Shown piece after piece: positions 1 to 9,079 of a stretch of 64,000 nt of DNA (position 1 is the stretch's first letter; the number at the start of each line of letters is the position of its first letter). The translations under genes and the position numbers were made by a program. Origin of the DNA: Luteimonas mephitis DSM 12574 (lineage in GTDB: Bacteria > Pseudomonadota > Gammaproteobacteria > Xanthomonadales > Xanthomonadaceae); contig NZ_KE383817.1 in assembly GCF_000422305.1 (NCBI RefSeq), forward strand, positions 130,507-194,506. The letters are read 5' to 3'. The notes beneath the pieces were generated by a model, which made no database searches, was not told where the DNA came from, and saw only the letters and a list, made by a program, of their open reading frames with translations.

Positions 1-111
<111 letters not shown>

Positions 112-117
112 CTGCCC

Positions 118-1446
118 TCATGGTTCGAACATCGCGATCGACTCGACGTGCGCGGTATGCGGGAACATGTCCATCACCCCGGCCGCGCGCAGCTTCCAGC
201 CGCGTTCGTTGACGAGGTAGCCGGCGTCGCGGGCCAGCGACGCGGGATGGCAGCTGACGTACACGATCCGCTTCAGGCCCTTGAGCGGCAGCTGTTTGAG
301 CACGACGTCGGCGCCGGAGCGCGGCGGGTCCAGCAGCAGCCGGTCGAAGCCGGCGCGCATCCAGGCGTGTCCCGAGAGGTCCTGGGCGAGGTCGGCGGCG
401 TGGAACTGCACAACCGGAAGATTGTTGTGCACGGCGTTCTCGCGCGCCCGCGCCACGAGGCCCGGGTCGCCTTCCACGCCCACCACCGCATCGGCAACGC
501 GTGCCAGCGGCAGGGTGAAATTGCCCAGCCCGCAGAACAGGTCGAGCACGCGTTCGCCCGGCTGCACGTCGAGCAGTTCGAGCGTGCGCGCGATCATCCT
601 GTCGTTGAGACCGGCATTGACCTGGATGAAGTCGAGCGGGCGGAACTTCAGTTCGAGATCCCAGGCCGGCAGCCGGAACGACAGCTGCGGGTCGACCGGC
701 CACAGCGGATGCACGGAGTCCACACCACCGGGCTGCAGGAACAGCGCGAAGCGATGCGCCTGCGCGAACGCAAGCAGCCTGGCGCGATCGCCTTCCGACA
801 GCGGCTGCAGGTGGCGGAACACCAGCGCGATGCCGCCGTGGTCGGCGGTGGCGTCGCCGGCGATGAATTCGATCTGCGGGATGTCGCGACGCGCATCGAG
901 CCCGTCGACCAGCGCCGACAGCGCCGGGATGGCTGCGCCGATCGCGGGTAGCACCGTGTGGCATTCGGACAGGTCTGCGACGAAGCGCGGATCGCGTTCG
1001 CGAAAGCCGACCAGCGTCTTGTCCTTCTTCTCCACCCGCCGGACCGAGAAGCGGCCTTTTCGGCGATAGCCCCAGGCCGCGTCGGTCAGCGGCGGCAGCA
1101 CGACGTCGGGCGTGACGTGGCCGATGCGCTCGAGGTTCTCCTGCAGCACGCGCTGCTTGGCGACGATCTGCTTCGACTCCTCCAGATGCTGCAGCGCGCA
1201 GCCGCCGCAGGTACCGAAGTGGAGGCAGCGCGGTTCGACACGGTCCGGCGAGGCGTCCAGCACTTCCAGCGTGACCGCTTCATCGAAGCTGCGCGAACGC
1301 GCGGTCTGCTTCGCCATCACCCGCTCGCCGGGCAACGCGCCGGCGATGAACACGGCCTTGCCGCTGTCGCGGCGGGCGACACCGCGGCCGTCGTGGCTCA
1401 GGTCGAGGATGTCGGCGGGAAACGGGGTCTGGTCGAGTCGGGCCAC
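118..1446 (-). CDS. rlmD: 23S rRNA (uracil(1939)-C(5))-methyltransferase RlmD
   Basis: Transfers a methyl group from SAM to C5 of U1939 of 23S rRNA in the cytoplasm. An N-terminal TRAM-like domain (about residues 8-60) is followed by a 4Fe-4S cluster site with Cys74, Cys80 and Cys83 (C-x5-C-x2-C) and a fourth Cys near 170. Next come the SAM motif LDLFCGLGNF (near 300), the DPPRSG motif and the catalytic cysteine motif YVSCHPAS near the C-terminus. I start at the GTG at 1444-1446, giving 442 aa, close to the E. coli 433. The open frame runs on to 1758, but that extension reads through a REP repeat and has no family similarity. No strong ribosome-binding site is visible at the GTG. Confidence 0.93.
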   Translation of the reverse strand: MARLDQTPFPADILDLSHDGRGVARRDSGKAVFIAGALPGERVMAKQTARSRSFDEAVTLEVLDASPDRVEPRCLHFGTCGGCALQHLEESKQIVAKQRVLQENLERIGHVTPDVVLPPLTDAAWGYRRKGRFSVRRVEKKDKTLVGFRERDPRFVADLSECHTVLPAIGAAIPALSALVDGLDARRDIPQIEFIAGDATADHGGIALVFRHLQPLSEGDRARLLAFAQAHRFALFLQPGGVDSVHPLWPVDPQLSFRLPAWDLELKFRPLDFIQVNAGLNDRMIARTLELLDVQPGERVLDLFCGLGNFTLPLARVADAVVGVEGDPGLVARARENAVHNNLPVVQFHAADLAQDLSGHAWMRAGFDRLLLDPPRSGADVVLKQLPLKGLKRIVYVSCHPASLARDAGYLVNERGWKLRAAGVMDMFPHTAHVESIAMFEP

Positions 1447-1499
1447 GTGGCGAAGGCTGCGTGCACAGGGCCGCGTATTGTCGCAGAAGCCGGGTTTCG

Positions 1500-1572
1500 C
1501 CCGCAGGAGCGCCCCATGGGCGCGATTGCCTTCGTCGCGAAAGCAATCGCGCCCGTAGGGCGTTCCTGCGGG
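1500..1572. repeat. GTAG-type REP (SMAG-like) inverted repeat 1
   Basis: Two imperfect inverted arms (CCCGCAGGAGCGCCCCATGG on the left, its near reverse complement on the right, with a GTAG variant inside) surround a short loop. It lies between rlmD and the ydbL-like gene, 37 nt past the stop of the latter. Same family as the elements at 6937, 16603, 20768, 29337 and 48750. Palindromes with a GTAG head are known from Stenotrophomonas as SMAG. Confidence 0.8.
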
Positions 1573-1609
1573 ATGGGGGAAGCCGTCGGGGGCGCAGCCC
1601 CGACCTGCG

Positions 1610-2227
1610 TTATTTCTGTTTCCAGCTGCCGCCGGACTGGTACCACCAGCCGGCCTTCGCGCTGGCGACCCACTGCTTCGCGAACACATCGCGGATCTGC
1701 GACTCCCACTCCGGATGCTTGTTGGCCACCGCGATCTCGCGGTACACCGCCCTGGCATCGCGGTTCTGGTCGGCGACCGCCTGGTTGACCTTCACCCGGT
1801 CTGGCAGCGCGATCTTCGACGCGTCACGCACCGCGATCTCGCCGTCGCCGGTGAACCCGAGCGCGCCGGAGTCGAAGTGCTGGCGCAGCGTGGCGTCGAA
1901 GCGGCTGGCCATGCGCGACTGGATCGCCTGGACCGCCGGCGTCTTGATGGTGATGTCCGGCGTGCCCTGTGCGTGCGCGGTACCGATGCCCAGCAGCACC
2001 AGTGGATCGAAGCGCAATGCCATGCCGCCACCACCGCCGTCCTGGTCCGCGGGCGCCGGCGCCGGCGCCGGCGCCGGCGTCGAGGGTTGCGCATCCTCAC
2101 CGATGACCTTGTCGACGAACTCCTTCGCCGCCTCCCGCGCTTCGGCCGCGGGGAAGTAGACGTTGATGGTGACGCAGGCCGTCAGGGCCAGTGCGGCGGC
2201 GATCGGCATTCCCATCCAGCGGCGCAT
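1610..2227 (-). CDS. YdbL-family (DUF1318) lipoprotein, possible YnbE-YdbL fusion
   Basis: A 205-aa predicted outer-membrane or periplasmic lipoprotein. The start at 2227 is set by a strong GAGGAGAG ribosome-binding site. The signal peptide ends in a lipobox LTAC with Cys18. Directly after the cysteine comes a short beta-strand-like segment (VTINVYFPAAEA), then a Pro/Ala linker (about 55-70), a second hydrophobic stretch ending AHA, and a C-terminal DUF1318 domain ending in GWWYQSGGSW. The ydbH-like gene lies 68 bp upstream, as in the E. coli ydbH-ynbE-ydbL operon, but there is no separate ynbE. In E. coli YnbE is the lipoprotein and YdbL a periplasmic protein, so this protein may combine both roles (inference). 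Family assignment is fairly sure; the fusion idea is untested. Confidence 0.75.
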   Translation of the reverse strand: MRRWMGMPIAAALALTACVTINVYFPAAEAREAAKEFVDKVIGEDAQPSTPAPAPAPAPADQDGGGGGMALRFDPLVLLGIGTAHAQGTPDITIKTPAVQAIQSRMASRFDATLRQHFDSGALGFTGDGEIAVRDASKIALPDRVKVNQAVADQNRDARAVYREIAVANKHPEWESQIRDVFAKQWVASAKAGWWYQSGGSWKQK

Positions 2228-2295
2228 GTGTCTCTCCTCGGTGCGTGGTGCGATTGTGCGAACAGGTGGTTCGGGCAGGGTCATTGGAGCATGGA

Positions 2296-4329
2296 TCATT
2301 CAAACACGGGCTTGACGTCGCCGCTGCCCACCGCGGCCAGGCGTTCAACCAGGGTTGGCCAGTCGACGTTGCGGTTGAAGCCGACGACGTCGAGCCGCGG
2401 GATGCCCGCGCCCTCGACGATGGTAAATCCGCCGCCGGCCCGATTGCCATCCGGATTCCGCAGGCCACCCATCACGCAGACCTGGTTCGAAAGCCGGCAG
2501 GAAATGCCGATGCGGGCGTAGCCGAAGTCGTCGAACAGGCCGATCAGGCGCGCCTGCAGGCTGCCGACGAACGAGGCGTCGCCAACGCTGGAGATGTTCT
2601 GCACCGCGCGCTGGCTGATGCGCTGGCGAACGCCGCGGCGGGGCACGGTGTGCAGCTCGGCATCGAAGGTCTCCGGTGACCAGTCGACCAGCCGCAGGCC
2701 GTCGATGCGGCCGTCGAGGCGGCCGCTGATGCTGCCGAAGTCGAACACCTCGGTGATCGCCATCAGGTCCAGGCCATGCAGGGCGAAATCGGCCGACAGC
2801 GTCGGCGCGACGCCGAACGGGCGCTCCATCGACAGCGCGGTGACGTCGACGCTGCCGTCGAAGACCTGCATCGACAGCCCGCCGTCGAAGTCGAGGCGAT
2901 CGTCGGCGTAGCGCGCAGCCGGAATGCTGCCGTCCAGGGTGCCGCGGAACGCCGGCCCGCCGAGCGTCTGCGACAGTTCGCCCAGCTGCAGGCCCTGCAG
3001 CGCGAGCCCGAACCCGATCCGCAGGCCATTGCCACCTGCGGGCGGCTGCACGACCAGGTCGTCGAACCGCACCTGTCCGCCGAGCATCGACACGCTGACC
3101 GGCGCACGCGCGCGCAACGTGCCGTCGGCGCTGCGCCAGGGCAGCGTCGCGGCGCCGAACGTGATGCCCTGCAGCGCGCCCGATCGCCAGCGCAACTCGC
3201 TGTCGACCGGCGCGCCACCGGACAGGCGCAGGTCGCCATCCAGGCCGGTGAACGCCAGGCCCTTCCCCGGAGCGTCGATGGCAACGTCGTGCAGCCGCGC
3301 ATCCACCGATGACAGTCCGCCACCGGCCAGCCGCACGCGCGCGTCCAGCGCGCCGCTGGCTTCGAGGTCGGGCAGTCCGGCGATCCCCAGCCAGCCCGAC
3401 AGATAGCGTGCGCCGAGCGCCGACAGGTCGTGGCTCTGCAGTTCGATGTCGACGTCCTGCAGGCTTGCATCCGGCGCGAACGCCACCGAACCCTGCGCCT
3501 GCAGCGCAACGCCGTCGCGCCACTGGATCGACGGCAGCATCCAGCCCTGGCCATCGCGCCCGATTGCGTCGAGCGCGAACGGAAGCGGATGCCCGGGCAG
3601 CACCACGTAGGTGGTGCCGTAGAGGAACTGGCCGCCGCGCAGCTCCCCGTCGAGCGACAGCAGGGTGCTGCCGGCGGGCTTGCGGTAGTCGATGTGGAAA
3701 CGGCCACCGAGCTGCGCCGCGGCAATGCTGCCGTCAGGCGTTTCGAGGCCGCCATCGGCCAGCACCAGCGTGCCATCGACGCGCAGCGGGCGTTGTTCCG
3801 GCGTGCGCACGGCGAGCCGGCCGTCCAGGGTGCCGGCCGTCAGCCGGCCGTCGCTCCATGCCTGCGCGGACAGCGCCTGCGCCCAGGCGACGGGTACCCG
3901 GGTCAGGTCGAGGATCGTGTCGTCCGGCGTCGCGGCACTGCGGTGCAGCGCAAGGCTGGCCTTGCCTTGCGACAGCGCGGCGTCGGTGCTGCCCGTCGCA
4001 AGCGCGATGGAAAGCCGGAACGGCTTGCCGCCATCCGCGTGCAGCTCGCCGTCGCAGCGCCAGCCGCCCTGCCCGTCGCGCGCGAGCGGGCAGCGCCATT
4101 CCAGCGCGCGAAAGCGGTAGCCGAGGTCCGGCGCGTCGACCCGCGCCGCGCGCAGCCGCAGCTCGCCGGTCGCGGCATCTGCCGGCCAGTCGAGCCGCAC
4201 CTCCACGCCTTCGAGCGTCGCCACCGGGGTGGTCACGCGTGCGATCTTCGCGGACATCGTCCGCGCCTGCGCGGGCAGCGCGCAGGCGAGCATCAGAAGC
4301 GGCAGCAGGTGTAGGATCGCCCGAGGCAT
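2296..4329 (-). CDS. ydbH: YdbH-like AsmA-type intermembrane protein
   Basis: A 677-aa protein with an N-terminal signal sequence or anchor (about 1-23, ending AQA). The rest is a long run of beta-rich segments with alternating polar and hydrophobic residues, as in the AsmA/TamB/YdbH group. These form hydrophobic grooves across the periplasm and move phospholipid towards the outer membrane. E. coli YdbH is longer (879 aa). The C-terminal third carries the region typical of YdbH (GSISGRLDGRIDGLRLVDW and onward). The downstream DUF1318 lipoprotein supports the assignment, because YdbH works with YnbE and YdbL. The upstream neighbour is divergent. No internal frameshift is visible. Confidence 0.75.
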   Translation of the reverse strand: MPRAILHLLPLLMLACALPAQARTMSAKIARVTTPVATLEGVEVRLDWPADAATGELRLRAARVDAPDLGYRFRALEWRCPLARDGQGGWRCDGELHADGGKPFRLSIALATGSTDAALSQGKASLALHRSAATPDDTILDLTRVPVAWAQALSAQAWSDGRLTAGTLDGRLAVRTPEQRPLRVDGTLVLADGGLETPDGSIAAAQLGGRFHIDYRKPAGSTLLSLDGELRGGQFLYGTTYVVLPGHPLPFALDAIGRDGQGWMLPSIQWRDGVALQAQGSVAFAPDASLQDVDIELQSHDLSALGARYLSGWLGIAGLPDLEASGALDARVRLAGGGLSSVDARLHDVAIDAPGKGLAFTGLDGDLRLSGGAPVDSELRWRSGALQGITFGAATLPWRSADGTLRARAPVSVSMLGGQVRFDDLVVQPPAGGNGLRIGFGLALQGLQLGELSQTLGGPAFRGTLDGSIPAARYADDRLDFDGGLSMQVFDGSVDVTALSMERPFGVAPTLSADFALHGLDLMAITEVFDFGSISGRLDGRIDGLRLVDWSPETFDAELHTVPRRGVRQRISQRAVQNISSVGDASFVGSLQARLIGLFDDFGYARIGISCRLSNQVCVMGGLRNPDGNRAGGGFTIVEGAGIPRLDVVGFNRNVDWPTLVERLAAVGSGDVKPVFE

Positions 4330-4419
4330 GCAGGCAGCATACCCAGCGCGCGTGAGCCGTCGCTGACGAATGGCGGGGCCATCCCCCGACAGGCGCCGAT
4401 CGAGTCAATGGAGGACCGG

Positions 4420-5148
4420 ATGACGACAAGAATCCTGCTGGTCGAGGATGACCCCACCACCAGCGCATTCCTCGCCGCCGCGGCGCAGGGCGTTCCCGCC
4501 GAAGTCGACGTCGCCGAAAGCTGTGCGGCGGCGCTCGCCCTTGCCGGCGACCGCGACCGGCACGACCTGTGGCTGATCGACGCCAACCTGCCCGACGGCG
4601 ACGGCGCCGGCCTGCTCGCGGCGCTGCGCGCACGGGGGCTGCGTGCGATCGCGCTGGCGCATACGGCCGCAACGGAGCCCGCAACGCTCGCCGCGCTGCG
4701 CGAAGCCGGCTTCCGCGAGGTGCTGGTCAAGCCGATGCCGGCATCGACGCTGCAGGCCGCAGTGCGCAACGTAATCGGCCTGCGCGTATCGGAAGCAGCA
4801 CCGCTGGCATTCCACGCAGATGCGCTCGAAGCGGCCTGGGACGATGCCGCCGCACTGGCCGCGCTCAACGGCGAACGCGCGCACGTCGACGCACTGCGCA
4901 AACTGTTCCTCGACGAGCTGCCCGGCGCCTGCAACAGCGTGCACGCCGCGGCGCACGCCGGCGATGCCGACGCCCTGCGCGCGGCCCTGCACCGGCTGCG
5001 CGCGAGCTGCGGCTTCGTCGGCGCGGTGCGCATGGCAGCCGCCGTGGCCGCGCTGCAGCAAGCACCGCAGTCGACGCAGGCGCTGGCGCGGTTCCTGCAG
5101 GCCGCTCAGGAGACGCTGTCGTCGGCGCCGGTGCCCGACGAAGCCTGA
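4420..5148 (+). CDS. REC-HPt response regulator without output domain
   Basis: A 242-aa protein: a receiver domain (1-120) with the acidic pocket VEDD (9-11), phospho-acceptor Asp54 in [11 protein letters not shown] and Lys104 in LVKP, then an HPt-like helical domain with candidate phospho-His191 in [11 protein letters not shown]. It has no DNA-binding or enzymatic output, so it probably passes phosphate within a phosphorelay whose kinase is not in this window. I chose the ATG at 4420 because GGAGG stands ahead of it; an in-frame ATG at 4408 lacks this. Its last 43 bp overlap the convergent 3' end of recO. Confidence 0.85.
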   Translation: MTTRILLVEDDPTTSAFLAAAAQGVPAEVDVAESCAAALALAGDRDRHDLWLIDANLPDGDGAGLLAALRARGLRAIALAHTAATEPATLAALREAGFREVLVKPMPASTLQAAVRNVIGLRVSEAAPLAFHADALEAAWDDAAALAALNGERAHVDALRKLFLDELPGACNSVHAAAHAGDADALRAALHRLRASCGFVGAVRMAAAVAALQQAPQSTQALARFLQAAQETLSSAPVPDEA

Positions 5149-5888
5149 GCCGGTCCCGGCGTCGCGGCGATGCGGCCCAGCTCGCCCATCAGCTCCCAGG
5201 ATTTCAGTCCGCGGCCGCCGAGGTGGTGCGCCAGCACCTCGCGCAGGGCGCGGCGCAGCCCCTGCAGGTCATCGACCTCCGGAACGAGGTCGCCGGCCAG
5301 TGCGAGCAATGCGCGCCCGGTGGCCGTGCGGCTGCGCCCGCCGGCGTCGACGCGCTCGCTCAGCACGCGGCGCGGGCCGTGTTCGGGATCGAGGCGGTAG
5401 CGCGCGGCCGGGTCCACCGGCGCGCCGTCGCCGTCGTGCGACAGGTCGAAACCGAAGCCGAGCGCTTCGAGCAGGTCGCGCTCGAAGCGGCGCAGCGTCC
5501 ATGCCAGCGGCGCATCGTCGCGCAGGCGTTCGCGTACCTCGCCATAGAGTTCGTACAGGCCGGAGTACGGATCCTGGCGCGGTGCCAGCCGCAGCATCAG
5601 CTCGCTGACGTAGAAACCGGCCAGCGCGGCGTCACTGGACAGGCGCGGTGCGGCATCGATCGCTTCGGCACCGCGCAGCTGCGCCAGCTCGCCGCGCTGC
5701 ACGCCGTCGAAGCGGATGTGCTGCAGCGGCTGCAGAGCCGCGCGCAGCACGTGCCGCTTCGGCCCCTGGACGCCACGCGCGACCAGGCCGATGCGGCCGT
5801 GGTGCTCGGTCAGCAGTTCCACCAGCAGGCTGGTCTCGCGCCACTGGCGCGCGTGCAGGACGTAGGCGGGCTCGGCGTCGTAGCGCAT
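5106..5888 (-). CDS. recO: DNA repair protein RecO
   Basis: A 260-aa RecO. The N-terminal OB-fold (about 1-80) includes [20 protein letters not shown] and GVQGPKR; a helical C-terminal part follows, with [21 protein letters not shown]. RecO works with RecR to load RecA on SSB-coated single-stranded DNA; recR is also in this window, at 36.6 kb. The usual C-terminal zinc cysteines are missing, as in many gammaproteobacterial RecO proteins. It follows era after a 99-bp gap filled by a heptamer array. No clear ribosome-binding site is seen. Confidence 0.93.
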   Translation of the reverse strand: MRYDAEPAYVLHARQWRETSLLVELLTEHHGRIGLVARGVQGPKRHVLRAALQPLQHIRFDGVQRGELAQLRGAEAIDAAPRLSSDAALAGFYVSELMLRLAPRQDPYSGLYELYGEVRERLRDDAPLAWTLRRFERDLLEALGFGFDLSHDGDGAPVDPAARYRLDPEHGPRRVLSERVDAGGRSRTATGRALLALAGDLVPEVDDLQGLRRALREVLAHHLGGRGLKSWELMGELGRIAATPGPAQASSGTGADDSVS

Positions 5889-5898
5889 GTCGGGGGCG

Positions 5899-5987
5899 GG
5901 GATCTGGGAACCGGGAATTGGGGAAGATCAAATACAAACGCGAAAGACCACTGCTTCTAGCCCCCAGCCCCCGGATCCCAGCCCCTG
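5899..5987. repeat. Degenerate paired heptamer array in the era-recO gap
   Basis: The left arm, 5899-5926, is four in-register heptamers (GGGATCT, GGGAACC, GGGAATT, GGGGAAG). The right arm, 5961-5987, is the C-rich partner (CCCCCAG, CCCCCGG, ATCCCAG, CCCCTG), ending against the era stop at 5988. The two arms fill nearly the whole gap and face each other as an imperfect inverted repeat. Confidence 0.65.
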
Positions 5988-6893
5988 CTACTCATATCCC
6001 AGCGTCTTCAACGCGGCCTCGTCATCCGACCAGCCCGCGCGCACGCGCACCCAGGTTTCGAGGAACACCTTGCTGTCGAACAGCCGCTCCATCGCCTGTC
6101 GCGCCTTGGTGCCGATCTCGCGCAGCCGCGCGCCGCCCTTGCCGATCACGATCGCCTTCTGGCCCTCGCGCTCGACCCAGATCACCGCGCCGATGCGCAG
6201 CATGGTGCCGTCGACGGTGAACGATTCGATTTCCACCGTGGTCGCGTAGGGGAGTTCGGCGCCGAGCTGGCGCATCAGCTGTTCGCGCACCAGCTCGCCG
6301 GCCAGGAAGCGCTGGCTCTTGTCGGTGATCTCGTCCTCGCCGTACTGCGCCGGCTGCTCCGGCATCAGCGCCAGCAGCGCGGCGACCAGCGAATCCAGGC
6401 CCTTGCGCTTGAGCGCCGAGACCGGATGCACGGCGGCGAAATCGCGCCCCTCGGCGGCCGCCTGAAGGTAGGGCAGCAGCGCGGTCTTGTCGCGGATCCG
6501 GTCGACCTGGTTGACCGCCAGCACCACCGGAACACCGGCCTCGCGCAGCGCCTCGAACGCCAGCGTGTCCTCCTCGTCCCAGCGTCCGGCCTCGACCACC
6601 AGCACCGCGGCGTCGACGCCCTCGAGCGCGCCGCGGGCGGCGCGGTTCATCATCCGGTGCATCGCGGTGGAGGTCTGCTTGCCTTCGCCGCGGTGGATGC
6701 CGGGAGTGTCGACCAGCAGCAGCTGGCCCTCGGGGAAGGTCGCGATGCCCAGCAGCCGGTGGCGCGTGGTCTGCGGGCGGTTTGACACGATGCTGACCTT
6801 GGCTCCGACCAGGGCATTGACCAGGGTGGACTTGCCGACGTTGGGACGACCGATGACAGCGACGTGGCCGGCGCGATGGGGGGCTGGTTTCAT
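5988..6893 (-). CDS. era: GTPase Era
   Basis: A 301-aa GTPase, the same length as E. coli Era, that binds the 3' end of 16S rRNA during 30S assembly. The G1 motif is GRPNVGKST (about residue 13), G3 is DTPG, G4 is NQVD in place of NKxD, and G5 is SALK. A C-terminal KH domain carries [14 protein letters not shown] start at the ATG at 6893; the longer open frame to 6989 extends back towards a REP element and lacks similarity. It lies in the conserved lepB-rnc-era-recO order. Confidence 0.96.
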   Translation of the reverse strand: MKPAPHRAGHVAVIGRPNVGKSTLVNALVGAKVSIVSNRPQTTRHRLLGIATFPEGQLLLVDTPGIHRGEGKQTSTAMHRMMNRAARGALEGVDAAVLVVEAGRWDEEDTLAFEALREAGVPVVLAVNQVDRIRDKTALLPYLQAAAEGRDFAAVHPVSALKRKGLDSLVAALLALMPEQPAQYGEDEITDKSQRFLAGELVREQLMRQLGAELPYATTVEIESFTVDGTMLRIGAVIWVEREGQKAIVIGKGGARLREIGTKARQAMERLFDSKVFLETWVRVRAGWSDDEAALKTLGYE

Positions 6894-6936
6894 GCGCGCA
6901 TTGTAGGCGCTGCGGGAGCAGCCTTTGGAAAGCCGG

Positions 6937-7020
6937 CCCCGTAGGAGCGGCCCATGGCCGCGAGCCTTTGAAGCCGCGACAAAAGGCAAAGGCTCGCGGC
7001 CATGGGCCGCTCCTACGGGG
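6937..7020. repeat. GTAG-type REP inverted repeat 2, perfect 34-bp arms
   Basis: The left arm is 6937-6970 and the right arm 6987-7020. They are exact reverse complements over 34 bp around a 16-nt loop. Each arm starts CCCCGTAGGAGCGGCCCATG. The element sits between the start of era and the stop of rnc, 8 nt past the rnc stop at 7029. It is the best preserved of six copies and can serve as the reference sequence. Confidence 0.93.
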
Positions 7021-7028
7021 GAACCCGG

Positions 7029-7703
7029 CTACGCGGCTTCCAGCCCGGCCAGCACCGCTTCCGCCGCCGCCTGTTCGGCGGCGCGGCGCGAACCGCCCTC
7101 GCCTTCACCCGTCATCGCCGGCTCGGCCAGCGTACAGGCGACGCGGAAGACCTTGGCGTGGTCGTCGCCGGATTCGGAAACCAGCTCGTACGCCGGCAGC
7201 GCGCGCTGGCGCGCCTGCAGCCATTCCTGCAGCCGGGTCTTGGCGTCCTTGCCGACCTTGCCCGCGGGCGTCTCGTTGATGGCCGCCTCGAACCACGGCA
7301 GCACCACCGCGCGACAGGCCTCGAACCCGGCGTCCAGGTAGATCGCCCCGACCAGCGCCTCCAGCGCATCGGACAGGATCGAATCGCGGCGGTGGCCGCC
7401 GGACTTCATCTCGCCCGGCCCGAGGATCAGCTTCGAGCCCAGGTCCAGCGTGCGTGCCACGGTCGCCAGCGAGGACTCGCGCACCAGTTCGGCGCGGGCG
7501 CGGGTCAACGCGCCCTCGTCGGCCTTCGGCCAGCGCTTGTACAGCGCTTCGGCGACGATCAGCCCGACCACCGCATCGCCCAGGAATTCCAGTCGTTCGT
7601 TGTGCGGCACGCCAGCGCTGCGATGGGTCATCGCCTGCGCGAGCAGGTCCTGGTCGGCGAAGGCGTGCCCGGCGAAGCGGACGCGTTCGATCTCAGCCGC
7701 CAT
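7029..7703 (-). CDS. rnc: Ribonuclease III
   Basis: A 224-aa endoribonuclease that cuts double-stranded RNA (rRNA precursors, some mRNAs). The catalytic signature [14 protein letters not shown] lies at about 34-47, with a second acidic cluster in [14 protein letters not shown]. The double-stranded RNA-binding domain is in the C-terminal 75 residues ([11 protein letters not shown] to [12 protein letters not shown]). I chose the ATG at 7703, which overlaps the end of the DUF4845 gene by 11 bp and suggests coupling. An in-frame ATG at 7727 would add 8 residues. Confidence 0.95.
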   Translation of the reverse strand: MAAEIERVRFAGHAFADQDLLAQAMTHRSAGVPHNERLEFLGDAVVGLIVAEALYKRWPKADEGALTRARAELVRESSLATVARTLDLGSKLILGPGEMKSGGHRRDSILSDALEALVGAIYLDAGFEACRAVVLPWFEAAINETPAGKVGKDAKTRLQEWLQARQRALPAYELVSESGDDHAKVFRVACTLAEPAMTGEGEGGSRRAAEQAAAEAVLAGLEAA

Positions 7704-8079
7704 CGCCCACGTTTGCCAGCTTTCCATCGGCGTGGAACTTGCCCACGACGTCGAGGTTGCCGACCAGACCCTTGCGGACTTCGTAATCGACCGTCATGTC
7801 CCAACCGACGCCGTTCTGGCTGCGCTCCAGCTTCACGTTCTCGGGCTTCACGTTGTCGGAATAGCTGATGTTCAAGCGCCGGAAGAACAGGTTCTTGATC
7901 CTGCCCGGGTCGGTGTTGGCAATGCCGGGCTCGGCCTGCAGACCCCTGATCGCCTGCTTGACCGAGTAGTACTCCGAGTACATCGGAAACAGCTTCATGC
8001 CGATGTAGGCGAAGAAGCCGACCAGGCCAAGCACGATGATAAAGCCCAACAATGTCATGCCGCGTTGCGTGCGTTTCAT
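7693..8079 (-). CDS. DUF4845 prepilin-like membrane protein
   Basis: A 128-aa protein. Its N-terminus resembles a type IV prepilin: a basic start, GMTLLGF, then a hydrophobic helix through about residue 30 ([19 protein letters not shown]), followed by a small soluble domain. Proteins of this family sit between lepB and rnc in Xanthomonas and Pseudomonas; the role is not established. It overlaps rnc by 11 bp and follows lepB by 31 bp, so it is probably co-transcribed with both. Confidence 0.85.
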   Translation of the reverse strand: MKRTQRGMTLLGFIIVLGLVGFFAYIGMKLFPMYSEYYSVKQAIRGLQAEPGIANTDPGRIKNLFFRRLNISYSDNVKPENVKLERSQNGVGWDMTVDYEVRKGLVGNLDVVGKFHADGKLANVGDGG

Positions 8080-8110
8080 CAGTTTTCCCCTATCGGATGG
8101 CGTACTGCAG

Positions 8111-8920
8111 TCAAGGAATCCGGTTGCCGATGCGCGACGTGTCGAAATTGTGCTTGCACAGGTTCGTGATGCTGTCGCAATTCAGCCAGACCAGGAATGC
8201 CTTGCCCCGGATGTTCTGCTCCGGCAGGAACCCCCAGAACCGGCTGTCGTCGCTTCTATCACGATTGTCGCCCATGACGAAATAGTGCCCGGGCGGAACG
8301 ACCTGCGGGCCGCGCTCGCCCTGGTCGACGAACGGCAGCCGGTCGACTTCGAGGACCTGGTGCGGATGCCCGGGGATCTGCTCGACCAGCAGGCTGGCGC
8401 CGGTCATCTCGGCGCCGCTGCCCACCCCGACGTAGTCGCCGACGCGCTCGTAGCCGAACGGCTTGCCGTTCACGAAGACCTGGTTGCCCTTGTACTCGAT
8501 GGTATCGCCGGGCAGGCCGATCACGCGCTTGATCCAGTCCTGTTCCGGATGCTGCGGCGGCTTGAACACCACCACGTCGCCGCGCTGCGGCTCGCCGACC
8601 GGCACGACCTTGGCGTTGCTGATCGGCAGCCGCAGGCCGTAGGCAAACTTGTTGACCAGGATGAAGTCGCCGGTCAGCAGGGTCGGCATCATCGAATTGG
8701 ACGGGATCCGGAACGGCTCGGCGACGAAGCTGCGCAGCACCAGCACGATCGCCAGCACCGGGAAGAACGCCTTGGCGTAGTCCACGTACCACGGCTCCCT
8801 GCCGTCGTCGAGCAGGCCGGCATGGGCCTCGCGCCGCTTGGCCAGGACCAGTTTGTCCAGCAGCCAGACCAGGCCGCTGATGAGGGTCAGGACGACAAGG
8901 GCGATTTCAAACCAGCGCAT
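8111..8920 (-). CDS. lepB: Signal peptidase I
   Basis: A 269-aa inner-membrane protease that removes signal peptides from secreted proteins. There are two N-terminal transmembrane helices (about 5-25 and 52-66). Catalytic Ser76 lies in IPSNSMMPT and the general base Lys131 in DWIKRVIGLPGD. The conserved box GDNRDRSDDSRFWG follows near 215. A clear AAGGAG precedes the ATG. lepA lies upstream with a heptamer array filling the gap, and DUF4845, rnc, era and recO follow. Confidence 0.96.
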   Translation of the reverse strand: MRWFEIALVVLTLISGLVWLLDKLVLAKRREAHAGLLDDGREPWYVDYAKAFFPVLAIVLVLRSFVAEPFRIPSNSMMPTLLTGDFILVNKFAYGLRLPISNAKVVPVGEPQRGDVVVFKPPQHPEQDWIKRVIGLPGDTIEYKGNQVFVNGKPFGYERVGDYVGVGSGAEMTGASLLVEQIPGHPHQVLEVDRLPFVDQGERGPQVVPPGHYFVMGDNRDRSDDSRFWGFLPEQNIRGKAFLVWLNCDSITNLCKHNFDTSRIGNRIP

Positions 8921-8938
8921 CTTTGCTCCTTCGGAGCC

Positions 8939-9077
8939 GGGAATGGGGAATCGGGAATCGGGAATCGGAAAAGCGGGCTGCTGAGTCCTCGGCTGTCACC
9001 CACGCCCTGGAATCGGTCCAGGCGGGGATGGCGACTTGCCAGTTCCAACGATTCCCCAATCCCGAATCCCCATTCCC
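8939..9077. repeat. Paired heptamer array in the lepA-lepB gap
   Basis: The left arm, 8939-8966, is four in-register GGGAATS units. The right arm, 9050-9077, is four inverted units (GATTCCC, CAATCCC, GAATCCC, CATTCCC), ending 2 nt from the lepA stop at 9080. On the transcript the right arm has four G-tracts of 3-4 separated by short loops, a quadruplex-capable pattern. An 83-bp spacer separates the arms. Confidence 0.88.
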
Positions 9078-9079
9078 GG

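Noticed and set aside
1447..1758. N-terminal extension of rlmD
   Set aside because: The extension reads through a GTAG REP element and into the ydbL-like gene and has no similarity to RlmD.
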